Source of the DNA: an uncultured Collinsella sp.
GTDB lineage: Bacteria; Actinomycetota; Coriobacteriia; Coriobacteriales; Coriobacteriaceae
Assembly (NCBI GenBank): GCA_902470695.1
Contig: CABRHH010000009.1
Location: 25,189-89,188, forward strand
Reading direction: 5' to 3'
Length of the DNA: 64,000 bases
The notes below the pieces were generated by a model, which was not told the DNA's origin, did no database searches, and saw nothing but the letters and a program-made list of their open reading frames with translations. This document shows positions 1 through 7,969 of the stretch, one piece after another. The translations under genes were made by a program, and so were the position numbers. Within the stretch, counting starts at the first letter, position 1, and each line of letters opens with the position of its first letter.

Positions 1-570
1 GCAAAGGCTTCCCAGCATGAGCTTATCGTCCACTACACGCGTGTGGCGGAGGCCGTGCCGAACACGCCGATCGTGCTCTACAACATCCCCATGCGCACCG
101 GGAACGCCCTGGAGCCTGCTACGGTGGTTGAGCTTGCACGGGTTGACAACATCGTGGGCGCCAAGGACTCATCGGGCGATTGGGACAACCTTTCCGCCTA
201 CATCGAGCTTACCCGCGACCTCGATTTTGGGGTGTTGTCCGGCAACGATGCGCTGATCCTGAAGGCTCTGCGCGCCGGCGCTAAGGGCGCCATCGCTGGC
301 TGCGCCAACGTGTATCCCAAGAACATGGCAGGCATTTACGACAACTGGGCTGCCGGTAACGACGAGGCAGCCGAGGCCTGCCAGGCCAACGTGGCGGCGC
401 TGCGCGCGTGCTTCAAGTACGGCAATCCCAACACCGTGGTGAAGACCGCCGTCAACCTGCTGGGGTATCCGGTCGGGGCCTGCCGCGCGCCGTTCAACTA
501 CCTGCCCGAGGAGGGTATCGAGGCGCTCAAGGCGGCGCTTGAGGCCGACCGCGCAAAGGGGGTGTGCTAG
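1..570 (+). CDS. DapA/NanA-family aldolase (lyase), 5' partial
   Basis: The reading frame is open from the first base of the window, so the N-terminal part (about 110 residues in this family) is missing. The visible part has the class I aldolase hallmarks: YNIP with the catalytic Tyr, KDSSGD with the Schiff-base Lys, and a GND...GAKGAIAG strand late in the barrel. Members cleave or make 2-keto acids (dihydrodipicolinate synthase, N-acetylneuraminate lyase, keto-deoxy sugar acid aldolases). The neighbouring PdxA-like, permease, BNR and YhcH genes argue for a catabolic sugar-acid or sialic-acid-like lyase rather than lysine synthesis, but the substrate cannot be fixed. The stop lies 2 bases before the next start, so the two genes are probably translationally coupled. 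Confidence 0.9.
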   Translation, partial: AKASQHELIVHYTRVAEAVPNTPIVLYNIPMRTGNALEPATVVELARVDNIVGAKDSSGDWDNLSAYIELTRDLDFGVLSGNDALILKALRAGAKGAIAGCANVYPKNMAGIYDNWAAGNDEAAEACQANVAALRACFKYGNPNTVVKTAVNLLGYPVGACRAPFNYLPEEGIEALKAALEADRAKGVC

Positions 571-572
571 CC

Positions 573-1625
573 ATGGCGGCGTTGCCTATCGTTGCCGTCA
601 CCATGGGCGATCCGGCCGGCAACGGGCCGGAGCTCACCGTCAAGGCGTTCGCTCATAGGGATATCTACGAGCGCATGCGCCCCATCATGGTGGGCGACGC
701 CAGTGCGCTCGAGGACATCAAGGCCGTGGCGGGACATGCAGAGATGAACGTACACCCGGTGTCGCGCGTCGGCGATGCAAGGTTCGCATACGGTACCATC
801 GATGTGTTCCAGCTCGATCTCATCAACTGGGACGAGTTCGCCTATGGCGAGGTGTCTGCCATGTGCGGCAACGCCGCGTTCCAAAGCGTCAAGCGCGCTA
901 TCGAGCTGGCTATGGACGGCGAGGTCGACGCGACGTGCACCAACGCGCTGAACAAGGAGGCCATGAATCTGGCCGTGGCTGAGCAGGGCCTTCACTTCGA
1001 CGGGCACACCGAGATCTACGCCACCTATACCAACACGAAGTCCTACACGATGATGCTCGCCCATCATGATCTGCGGGTGGTCCATGTGTCCACGCACTGC
1101 TCGCTGCGTGAGGCGTGCGACCGTGTGAAGACGCCGCGCGTGCTGGAGGTCATTCGCCTGGCCAACCGCGCCTGCCTTGATCTGGGCATCGAGCGCCCCC
1201 GCGTGGCGGTTGCCGGCTTGAATCCGCATGCCGGCGAAAACGGCCTGTTCGGCGACGAGGAGATTAACGAGATCATCCCCGCCATCGAGCTGGCGCGCGT
1301 CGAGGGCATCGACTGCGATGGCCCCGTGCCGCCCGACAGCCTCTTCCCGAAGGCGCTGGGGGGCTGGTATGACATCGTGGTCGCCATGTACCACGACCAG
1401 GGCCATATCCCGCTGAAGACGGTCGGCTTCGTATACGATCGCAAGGCGCAGGCCTGGAAGGCGGTGGAGGGCGTGAACATCTCCCTGGGCATGCCCATCA
1501 TTCGCACCTCGGTTGACCACGGGACCGGGTTCGACCAGGCGGGTAAGGGGACCAGCAACGAGCTGTCGCTTCTGAACGCCATGGAGTACGCCGCGCAGCT
1601 TGCGCACACGCGCACGCACGCATAG
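573..1625 (+). CDS. PdxA-like 4-phospho-sugar-acid dehydrogenase
   Basis: A 350-residue protein of the PdxA family (NAD-dependent 4-hydroxythreonine-4-phosphate dehydrogenase fold). It keeps the N-terminal TMGDPAGNGPE motif and the three metal-binding His positions, in DGHTE, YHDQGHIPLK and TSVDHGTGFD. The ATG at 573 has an AAAGGGGG Shine-Dalgarno about 10 bases upstream; an in-frame GTG at 564 is poorly placed. No other vitamin B6 gene is near. In catabolic operons, PdxA paralogues (PdxA2/DenD-type) oxidise 4-phospho-erythronate or threonate, which fits the lyase and permease neighbours better than pyridoxal synthesis. The family is secure; the substrate is inferred. Confidence 0.9.
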   Translation: MAALPIVAVTMGDPAGNGPELTVKAFAHRDIYERMRPIMVGDASALEDIKAVAGHAEMNVHPVSRVGDARFAYGTIDVFQLDLINWDEFAYGEVSAMCGNAAFQSVKRAIELAMDGEVDATCTNALNKEAMNLAVAEQGLHFDGHTEIYATYTNTKSYTMMLAHHDLRVVHVSTHCSLREACDRVKTPRVLEVIRLANRACLDLGIERPRVAVAGLNPHAGENGLFGDEEINEIIPAIELARVEGIDCDGPVPPDSLFPKALGGWYDIVVAMYHDQGHIPLKTVGFVYDRKAQAWKAVEGVNISLGMPIIRTSVDHGTGFDQAGKGTSNELSLLNAMEYAAQLAHTRTHA

Positions 1626-1790
1626 CGGCGGCTGACGGGGCATCTCGGGCGGTTGCGATCCTGCGCCCGCCCGGGCTCCCGACATTCGTTCAGAGCAAGA
1701 AATTGAAATTTGTTGAGCAACTGGGTTTTCCCGGCTGCAAGGGATTCGCTACCGAAATATGGGAGCGGAAGATGGAAAGGAGGACCAGAC

Positions 1791-3110
1791 ATGACGACCG
1801 CCATGGTGCTTTCCCTAGTCATTCTGGTCGCTATGATCGCCATGATCATGCTCGACGTGCTGCCCTTCGGCATGCCGCCCATCGCGGCGTGCGTTTTGAT
1901 CGTGCTGTTCGGTGCGGTGTTCGGCGACAGCATGACGGAGCTCGCCCAGCCGTGGGACGTCTCGTATGCGTTTTCCGGCTTCACCAACTCCACCGTATGG
2001 ATGCTCGCGTTCTTCATGGTCATCCTGGCGGCCATTCAGAAGACCTCGATGATCTTGAAGGTCAAGGACGCCATGAGCCGTCTGGTCGAGCGCGGTGGGT
2101 TCAAGAGCTATGTCGCCCTGCTGTTGGTGGTGATGCTGGGCGCATCCATCGTGGGCATGGGGTCAACGGCCTTCTACGTGCTGATTTTCTCGCTGGTGGT
2201 CACGATGCCCTATAACGAGAAGCTGCCGGGCTCTAAGCTCGTGCTGCCGCTAGGCATCGCCTCCAACCACCCGCTCATTCCAATGAACGTGGCATTGCAG
2301 TTCGGTGTTGCCGTGTCGGTTCTATCAACGGCTGGTGTCGATGAGAGCGTTTCGATGCTGCAGTTCGCCATCGTGTCCGTGTTCCTGTCGGCAGGTTTCC
2401 TGGTTTGGTCGATCGTGGCGTACAAGATCTTGCCGAGCCATCCCGTTGCCGAGCCTACGGTTGAAAACGCGGCAGCTTTGGCCGACGGCGGTGCGCCGGC
2501 CATGCCCGCTTGGAAGGAATGGGTGACGATCGCGTCCTTCGCGATCTCTATCGCCGCGATGCTCATGGTCGATACGCTGGGCGATGTCGCCTACATGATT
2601 CCGGGGGTGGCTGCGTTCGTTATGCTGCTCATTCACGTGCTCGACTTCAATGAGGTGCGTGACAACCTGTTCTCGCCGATCATCCTTATGACCGCCGGTG
2701 TCATCCCGGTCGCCAACTGCCTGGCCGATTCCGGTCTTACCACCCTGGTGGGCAATGTCGTCGCCGGCGCCCTCGGATCTGCGGTGCCGCCGTTTGTGTT
2801 GGTGCTGGTCTTCTGCGCCATGTGCTCCACGGTGGCTTGCTTCACCGGTTCGACGGTCGGCACAATCATGATGTTCGCCCCGCTCGGCATCGCGGTGTGC
2901 ACTGGTCTGGGCTATAGCCCCATGGCGATGGCGGTTGCGGTGACGCTGTCCGGCTGGTGCGGCCACTACATGCCCATCGACGGGCTGCCCGCTATGGCGT
3001 TCGGCATGGGCAAGTACACCATGATCGAATTCTGGAAGTATACCGTCCCGCTCTATGTTGTCCGCCTGCTGTTCCTGGTTGCCGGCGCCCTGTTTGTCTT
3101 TCCCATGTAG
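1791..3110 (+). CDS. SLC13/ion-transporter-superfamily permease
   Basis: A 439-residue polytopic membrane protein with roughly 11-12 hydrophobic segments. ATG 1791 is preceded by GGAAAGGAGG (1774-1783); the longer frame from TTG 1710 has no comparable site. Repeated small-residue motifs (SNHPLIP in the first half; the segment around FTGSTVGTIMM followed by GHYMPIDGLPA in the second half) resemble the two re-entrant loops of DASS/SLC13 anion transporters. Such proteins move dicarboxylates, sulfate or sugar acids. Its place between a PdxA-like gene and a BNR gene suggests uptake of the acid degraded by this operon. Substrate and coupling ion are not visible in the sequence. Confidence 0.8.
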   Translation: MTTAMVLSLVILVAMIAMIMLDVLPFGMPPIAACVLIVLFGAVFGDSMTELAQPWDVSYAFSGFTNSTVWMLAFFMVILAAIQKTSMILKVKDAMSRLVERGGFKSYVALLLVVMLGASIVGMGSTAFYVLIFSLVVTMPYNEKLPGSKLVLPLGIASNHPLIPMNVALQFGVAVSVLSTAGVDESVSMLQFAIVSVFLSAGFLVWSIVAYKILPSHPVAEPTVENAAALADGGAPAMPAWKEWVTIASFAISIAAMLMVDTLGDVAYMIPGVAAFVMLLIHVLDFNEVRDNLFSPIILMTAGVIPVANCLADSGLTTLVGNVVAGALGSAVPPFVLVLVFCAMCSTVACFTGSTVGTIMMFAPLGIAVCTGLGYSPMAMAVAVTLSGWCGHYMPIDGLPAMAFGMGKYTMIEFWKYTVPLYVVRLLFLVAGALFVFPM

Positions 3111-3191
3111 CCGACGCGCGGCCCGGTCGTTTCGGTGGGGGCGCTTGGCGAGAGGCACCCCGTCGGTCCACTTGTATGAGGAGAATCTTCA

Positions 3192-4325
3192 ATGTCTATT
3201 AAAACGCTGCCCAGTCTAACCCCCGACGGCCAGGTGTACTTCGATGAGGATATGCACCTCACCGAAGCCATGCTGCCGCCGGTGCCTGGAACGACGGCGC
3301 ATGGACCCGGTCTGCTCATGACACCCGCCGGGACGCTCCTGTGCTGCTGGTTTGCCGGTACTTTCGAGGGCGATACCGATGTCAACATCGTGGTTTCTCG
3401 CCTGGAGAGCGGCTCCGACCGCTGGACCGAGCCCCAGATGATCTCCACCGATAACGATTTCTCCAACCAGAACCCGTCGCTTTTCCTGGCTCCTGGCGGC
3501 GAGGTGTGGGCTATGTATACCTCGCAGCGCGGCCGCGAGGAGGGCAAGGACAACATGCAGTACACATCTGTGGTGAAGAAGCAGGTGAGCCATGATGACG
3601 GTCTCACCTGGGGCGAGCCCGAGGTCGTGCTGCCCGAGGAGGGAACCTTCGCTCGCCAGGCGATTCAGGTGCTCTCCTGTGGTCGCTGGATCTACGGCCT
3701 GTGGCTCTGCACCGACTCCGCCGCCGGTCTCGCCGGCGATCCTTCCGCTTTTGCGATTTCCGATGATGAGGGCGCTTCGTGGCGCCGGGTGGACATGCCG
3801 GGCTCTGCCGGACGCGTCCATCCCACCGTGGTCGAGCTGGAGGACGGACATCTGGTGGCCTTCATGCGCTCGCGTGAGGCGGACTTCGTCTATCGGAGCG
3901 AGTCTCACGACTACGGTGATACGTGGAGCGAACCGGTGCCCACGCCGCTGCCCAATAACAACTCTGGTATCGGTGCGATCAAGCTGGCGAGCGGTCGCGT
4001 GGCCGTGATCTATAACCACAACTCCGCTCCCGGCACCTTCGGCAAGACGGGTGCGTGGCCGGCGCTGCGCAACCCGGTGAGCATCGCCCTTTCCGAGGAC
4101 GGTGGCCTCACGTTCCCGCTCATCCGCCACGTGGAGCGCGGTGAGGGCTATGTGGGCGACGAGAACAAGTTCAACAACCGTCAGTACGAATACCCCACCA
4201 TCATTCAGACGACTGATGGCGCGATTCATGCAGCGTGGGCCTATCAGACTCGGCGCGGTGTGAAGTGGATCACGCTTTCCGAAAGCGGATATCGCCGGAG
4301 AGGTGCGCGGCGAGGGGATTTATAA
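3192..4325 (+). CDS. BNR-repeat sialidase-like protein (C-terminus frameshifted)
   Basis: A 377-residue six-bladed-propeller type protein of the BNR_2/sialidase-like group. Asp-box repeats are visible: SHDDGLTW, SDDEGASW, SHDYGDTW and SEDGGLTF. ATG 3192 follows GAGGAGAATC. There is no signal peptide, so it should act in the cytoplasm on an imported glycan or glycoside. The last 14 residues turn abruptly Arg-rich. Removing one A from the GAAA at 4281-4284 restores a smooth acidic tail (ADIAGEVRGEGIYNPTSGE...) that ends at 4353. The gene may therefore be a frameshift variant or carry a sequence error. True sialidase activity is not proven, since no clear N-terminal Arg-Ile-Pro motif was found. 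Confidence 0.75.
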   Translation: MSIKTLPSLTPDGQVYFDEDMHLTEAMLPPVPGTTAHGPGLLMTPAGTLLCCWFAGTFEGDTDVNIVVSRLESGSDRWTEPQMISTDNDFSNQNPSLFLAPGGEVWAMYTSQRGREEGKDNMQYTSVVKKQVSHDDGLTWGEPEVVLPEEGTFARQAIQVLSCGRWIYGLWLCTDSAAGLAGDPSAFAISDDEGASWRRVDMPGSAGRVHPTVVELEDGHLVAFMRSREADFVYRSESHDYGDTWSEPVPTPLPNNNSGIGAIKLASGRVAVIYNHNSAPGTFGKTGAWPALRNPVSIALSEDGGLTFPLIRHVERGEGYVGDENKFNNRQYEYPTIIQTTDGAIHAAWAYQTRRGVKWITLSESGYRRRGARRGDL

Positions 4326-4405
4326 TCCCACATCGGGTGAGGGCTGCCGCTAGCGCGGTGCTGCCGGAGCTGACGAGCACGAGAAATCGACAGATAGGAG
4401 CAATC

Positions 4406-4894
4406 ATGATCTATGACGGACTTTCGGTCATTGGGCGCTACCGCGGCGTGTCGCGGGGGCTGGACGTGCTGATTGATTGGCTGGCCGAGAACGATCCGGC
4501 GCAGCTGCCGCTGGGCAAGACCCAGATCTGCGGCGACCGCGTATTCGCCAACGTCATGGAGGCAACCACGCGCACATTCGAGGAGGCGCGCTTCGAGACC
4601 CATCGTCGCTACATGGACGTCCAGATCGACCTTGAGGGCGCCGAGTGCTTCAAGACCACGCCGGGTGCCATGGTGGCAATCGAGGAGTTCGATGAGGCGA
4701 CCGACGGCGGCTACTGCCAGCCCGCCCCCGATAACCACGACCTGCTCGACGGCACACTCGAGCACGGGCACTTCGTCGTATACATGGTCGGCGAGCCCCA
4801 TATGCCCAACCTGGTGGTGCCCGGCTGCGAGGTGGGCCCCATCAAGAAGATCTGCTTCAAGGTCCTGGCTGACGCCTTCTGGGACGAGGCGTAA
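4406..4894 (+). CDS. YhcH/YjgK/YiaL (TabA, DUF386) family protein
   Basis: A 162-residue single-domain cupin-like protein. It carries the family motif ETHRRYMDVQ (residues about 70-79), with the metal-ligand His and Asp, and a late HMPNL segment. ATG 4406 has AGGAG 9 bases upstream; the longer upstream frame is not initiated. YhcH/NanQ proteins help sialic acid catabolism as sugar anomerases and others occur with sugar-acid genes, so this supports a glycan or sugar-acid catabolic role for the operon. It is the last gene of the operon: the next gene starts 158 bases on behind its own candidate promoter. Confidence 0.85.
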   Translation: MIYDGLSVIGRYRGVSRGLDVLIDWLAENDPAQLPLGKTQICGDRVFANVMEATTRTFEEARFETHRRYMDVQIDLEGAECFKTTPGAMVAIEEFDEATDGGYCQPAPDNHDLLDGTLEHGHFVVYMVGEPHMPNLVVPGCEVGPIKKICFKVLADAFWDEA

Positions 4895-4901
4895 GAGCTT
4901 C

Positions 4902-4931
4902 TTGCGATGGCGGTGCTGTGTGCGCTACTAT
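4902..4931 (+). promoter_or_regulatory. Candidate sigma-70-type promoter for the calcium ATPase
   Basis: TTGCGA at 4902-4907 and TACTAT at 4926-4931 are separated by 18 bases and lie about 120 bases before the ATPase start. The match is reasonable but not tested. Confidence 0.35.
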
Positions 4932-5052
4932 GAAAGTTTGTTATTCATCGCTGTTCAGCATGGCAGCCTTGATGAGCCCTTGCCCTGCACTCCTGGGGAA
5001 TTATGATCGGGCATCAATCTGCTGGGCAGCCAGACCCAGGAGGTAGAACCAA

Positions 5053-7725
5053 TTGGAAAAAGAGTACTTGGCCTCGGCTGAGGACGTGCTTGCGGCGCAG
5101 TCCACGGACGCGCAGGCGGGCCTTGCTGCTGCCGAGGCGAGCGCGCGCCTGGCGAGCGTGGGCCCCAACAAGCTCGATGAAGAGGAGAAGACGCCGCTGT
5201 GGAAGCGCTTCTTCGAGCAGATGGCCGATCCTATGGTCATCATGCTGCTCGTGGCTGCCGCCATCTCGGTGATCACCGGCTTCATCCAGGGTGAGCCCGA
5301 GTGGGCAGACGCTGCCATCATCCTGTCCGTCGTTATCCTGAACTCCGTCCTCGGCGTGGTCCAGGAGGCGAAGAGCGAGCAGGCGCTCGAGGCGCTGCAG
5401 GAGATGAGCGCCGCGCAGTCCAAGGTCATGCGCGACGGCAAGCTGGTCCATATGGCCAGCTCCGAGCTCGTCCCCGGCGACGTCGTGCTGCTCGAGGCCG
5501 GCGATTCCGTGCCCGCCGACTGCCGCGTGCTGGAGAGCGCCTCGATGAAGATCGAGGAGGCGGCCCTCACCGGCGAGTCCGTGCCGGTGGAGAAACACGC
5601 CGAGCAGATCGAGCTCGCCGCGGGCACCGACGATGTGCCGCTGGGCGACCGCAAGAACATGTGCTACATGGGTTCCACCGTGGTGTACGGCCGCGGCCGC
5701 GCCGTCGTGGTGGGCACCGGTATGCATACCGAGATGGGCAAGATCGCCACGGCCCTCACGCAGGCCAAGAAGGAGCTCACGCCGCTGCAGATGAAGCTCA
5801 ACGAGCTCTCCGGCATCCTGACCAAGCTCGTGCTGGCCATCTGCGTGATCATCTTCGCCGTGGACATCGTGCGCCACTTCGGCGAGCTGGGGACCAACCC
5901 CGAGATGCTGCTCGATACCTTCATGGTCGCCGTGTCGCTTGCCGTGGCCGCCATCCCCGAGGGCCTGGTCGCTGTGGTGACCATCGTGCTGTCCATGGGT
6001 GTCACCAAGATGTCGAAGCGCCAGGCCATCATCCGCAAGATGACCGCCGTGGAGACCCTCGGCTGCACCCAGATCATCTGCTCCGATAAGACGGGCACCC
6101 TCACCCAGAACAAGATGACCGTCGTCAAGCACGAGCTTGCTGCCGACGAGGACAAGTTCCTGGCGGGCATGGCGCTGTGCTCCGACGCCAAGTGGGACGA
6201 GGACAAGGGCGAGGCCGTGGGCGAGCCCACCGAGTGCGCGTTGGTGAACGACGCCGCCAAGGCGGGCATGACCGGCCTTCACGTGGAACATCCGCGTGTG
6301 GGCGAGGCCCCGTTCGATTCCGGCCGCAAGATGATGTCCGTGGTGGTCAAGGGTCTCGACGACAGCTTCGAGCAGTTCACCAAGGGCGCGCCCGACGTGG
6401 TGATCGGCCTGTGCACCCACGTGTACGACAACGGCAAGATCGTGCCGATGACCGACGAGCGCCGCGACCAGATCCTGGCCGCCAACAAGGCCATGGCCGA
6501 CCAGGCCCTGCGCGTGCTGGCACTGGCTTCGCGCACCTACAACGAGGTCCCGAGCGACTTTGCGCCTGAGGCGCTCGAGCACGACCTGGTGTTCTGCGGC
6601 CTGTCCGGCATGATCGACCCGGTCCGCCCCGAGGTCACCGCGGCCATCGTGGAAGCCAAGGAGGCCGGTATCCGCCCGGTCATGATTACCGGCGACCATA
6701 TCGATACCGCTGTGGCGATCGCGAAGGACCTGGGCATCGTTTCCGATGCCTCCCAGGCCATCACCGGCGCTCAGCTCGACAAGATCTCCGACGAGGACTT
6801 CAAGACCCGCGTGACCGAGATTTCCGTCTACGCGCGCGTCCAGCCCGAGCACAAGGCGCGCATCGTCGACGCCTGGAAGGGCCTGGGCAACATCGTGGCC
6901 ATGACCGGCGACGGCGTGAACGACGCGCCGTCCATCAAGCGCGCCGACATCGGCGTGGGCATGGGCATCACCGGCACCGACGTCACCAAGAACGTGGCCG
7001 ACATGGTGCTTGCCGATGACAACTTCGCCACCATCATCAACGCGGTGGAGGAAGGCCGTCGTATTTACGACAACATCCGCAAGGTCATCCAGTTCCTGCT
7101 GTCCGCCAACATCGCCGAGGTGCTCTCGGTGTTCGTGGCCACGCTGATCGGCTTCACGATCTTCCAGCCGGTGCAGCTGCTGTGGATCAACCTCATCACC
7201 GACTCCCTGCCGGCGCTCGCGCTCGGCATGGAGGAGGCCGAAGGCGACGTCATGAAGCGCAAGCCGCGCCGCGCCTCCGATGGCGTGTTCGCCGGTGGCA
7301 TGGGGCTGGACATTGCGTTCCAGGGCGTGATCATCACCCTGCTGGTGCTGGCTTCGTTCTTCACGGGCATGTATATTCACAACGGCTCCATCGACCTGAG
7401 CATGCTGCTCGACGGCGTGCCGGATGCCGAGGGCGTGACCATGTCGTTCATCACCCTGTCCATGGTTGAGATCTTCCACTCCTTCAACATGCGCAGCCGC
7501 CGCGCTTCCATCTTCGCGATGAAGCAGCAGAACATGTGGCTGTGGGGTGCTGCGGTGCTGGCGCTGGTGCTGACGGTGATTCCGGTCGAGGTCGACTTCC
7601 TGGCCGAGGTCTTCGGCTTCATGCCGCTGCCTGCCGAGGCGCTGCTGGCGGCTCTGGGCTTGGCCTTCCTGATCATCCCGATCATGGAGATCTACAAGTT
7701 CGTGATGCGCTCAATCGAGAAGTAG
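5053..7725 (+). CDS. P2-type calcium-transporting ATPase
   Basis: An 890-residue P-type ATPase. It has the actuator motif TGES (about residue 172), PEGL in TM4 (about 301), the phosphorylation motif DKTGTLT (Asp about 345), the hinge TGDGVNDAP (about 618) and the TM6 motif NLITD. TM4 PEGL plus TM6 N-x-x-x-D is the calcium site II pattern of SERCA/PMCA-type pumps; site I residues are not obviously complete, so one Ca ion per cycle is likely. It pumps calcium out across the membrane. The start is TTG 5053 behind AGGAGGT (5037-5043); no ATG gives a better N-terminus. It stands alone and ends in a clear terminator. Confidence 0.93.
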   Translation: MEKEYLASAEDVLAAQSTDAQAGLAAAEASARLASVGPNKLDEEEKTPLWKRFFEQMADPMVIMLLVAAAISVITGFIQGEPEWADAAIILSVVILNSVLGVVQEAKSEQALEALQEMSAAQSKVMRDGKLVHMASSELVPGDVVLLEAGDSVPADCRVLESASMKIEEAALTGESVPVEKHAEQIELAAGTDDVPLGDRKNMCYMGSTVVYGRGRAVVVGTGMHTEMGKIATALTQAKKELTPLQMKLNELSGILTKLVLAICVIIFAVDIVRHFGELGTNPEMLLDTFMVAVSLAVAAIPEGLVAVVTIVLSMGVTKMSKRQAIIRKMTAVETLGCTQIICSDKTGTLTQNKMTVVKHELAADEDKFLAGMALCSDAKWDEDKGEAVGEPTECALVNDAAKAGMTGLHVEHPRVGEAPFDSGRKMMSVVVKGLDDSFEQFTKGAPDVVIGLCTHVYDNGKIVPMTDERRDQILAANKAMADQALRVLALASRTYNEVPSDFAPEALEHDLVFCGLSGMIDPVRPEVTAAIVEAKEAGIRPVMITGDHIDTAVAIAKDLGIVSDASQAITGAQLDKISDEDFKTRVTEISVYARVQPEHKARIVDAWKGLGNIVAMTGDGVNDAPSIKRADIGVGMGITGTDVTKNVADMVLADDNFATIINAVEEGRRIYDNIRKVIQFLLSANIAEVLSVFVATLIGFTIFQPVQLLWINLITDSLPALALGMEEAEGDVMKRKPRRASDGVFAGGMGLDIAFQGVIITLLVLASFFTGMYIHNGSIDLSMLLDGVPDAEGVTMSFITLSMVEIFHSFNMRSRRASIFAMKQQNMWLWGAAVLALVLTVIPVEVDFLAEVFGFMPLPAEALLAALGLAFLIIPIMEIYKFVMRSIEK

Positions 7726-7791
7726 GCGAGCGGGTGCTTGTCGCGCCGGGACAGTCCGGTGCGATGGTGCGCTGCGTAGCGTGCGCGTGTG

Positions 7792-7823
7792 GGGCGCGGT
7801 CCGTTGGGGCCGCGCCCTTTTTT
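7792..7823 (+). terminator. Rho-independent terminator after the calcium ATPase
   Basis: GGGCGCGG (7792-7799) pairs with CCGCGCCC (7810-7817) and is followed by six T. Confidence 0.85.
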
Positions 7824-7886
7824 GTGCCGTGCGGCGCCATCGGCGGCGCTTCTAGCTGTTCGGCTGTCGGGCGCTTCCATTTACAA

Positions 7887-7926
7887 AAGTCGACTTTACA
7901 TAAGTGAATTCATGTAAAGTAGACTT
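7887..7926. promoter_or_regulatory. Palindromic operator-like repeat upstream of DUF234-type ATPase gene
   Basis: AAGTCGACTTTACAT (7887-7901) and ATGTAAAGTAGACTT (7912-7926) are 15-base inverted arms with one mismatch around a 10-base centre. A related direct copy, TTTACAAAAGT, starts at 7880. It is AT-rich in GC-rich surroundings and ends 43 bases before the gene start, as expected for an operator. Confidence 0.6.
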
Positions 7927-7969
7927 ATGCTACTCTGGTAGAGGAAATGCGAGAATGGGAGGACAGATT

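Noticed and set aside
5014..7479. An 821-codon minus-strand frame opposite the calcium ATPase gene
   Set aside because: His/Gly/Asp-rich antisense artefact of GC-rich codons; all P-type ATPase motifs are on the plus strand.
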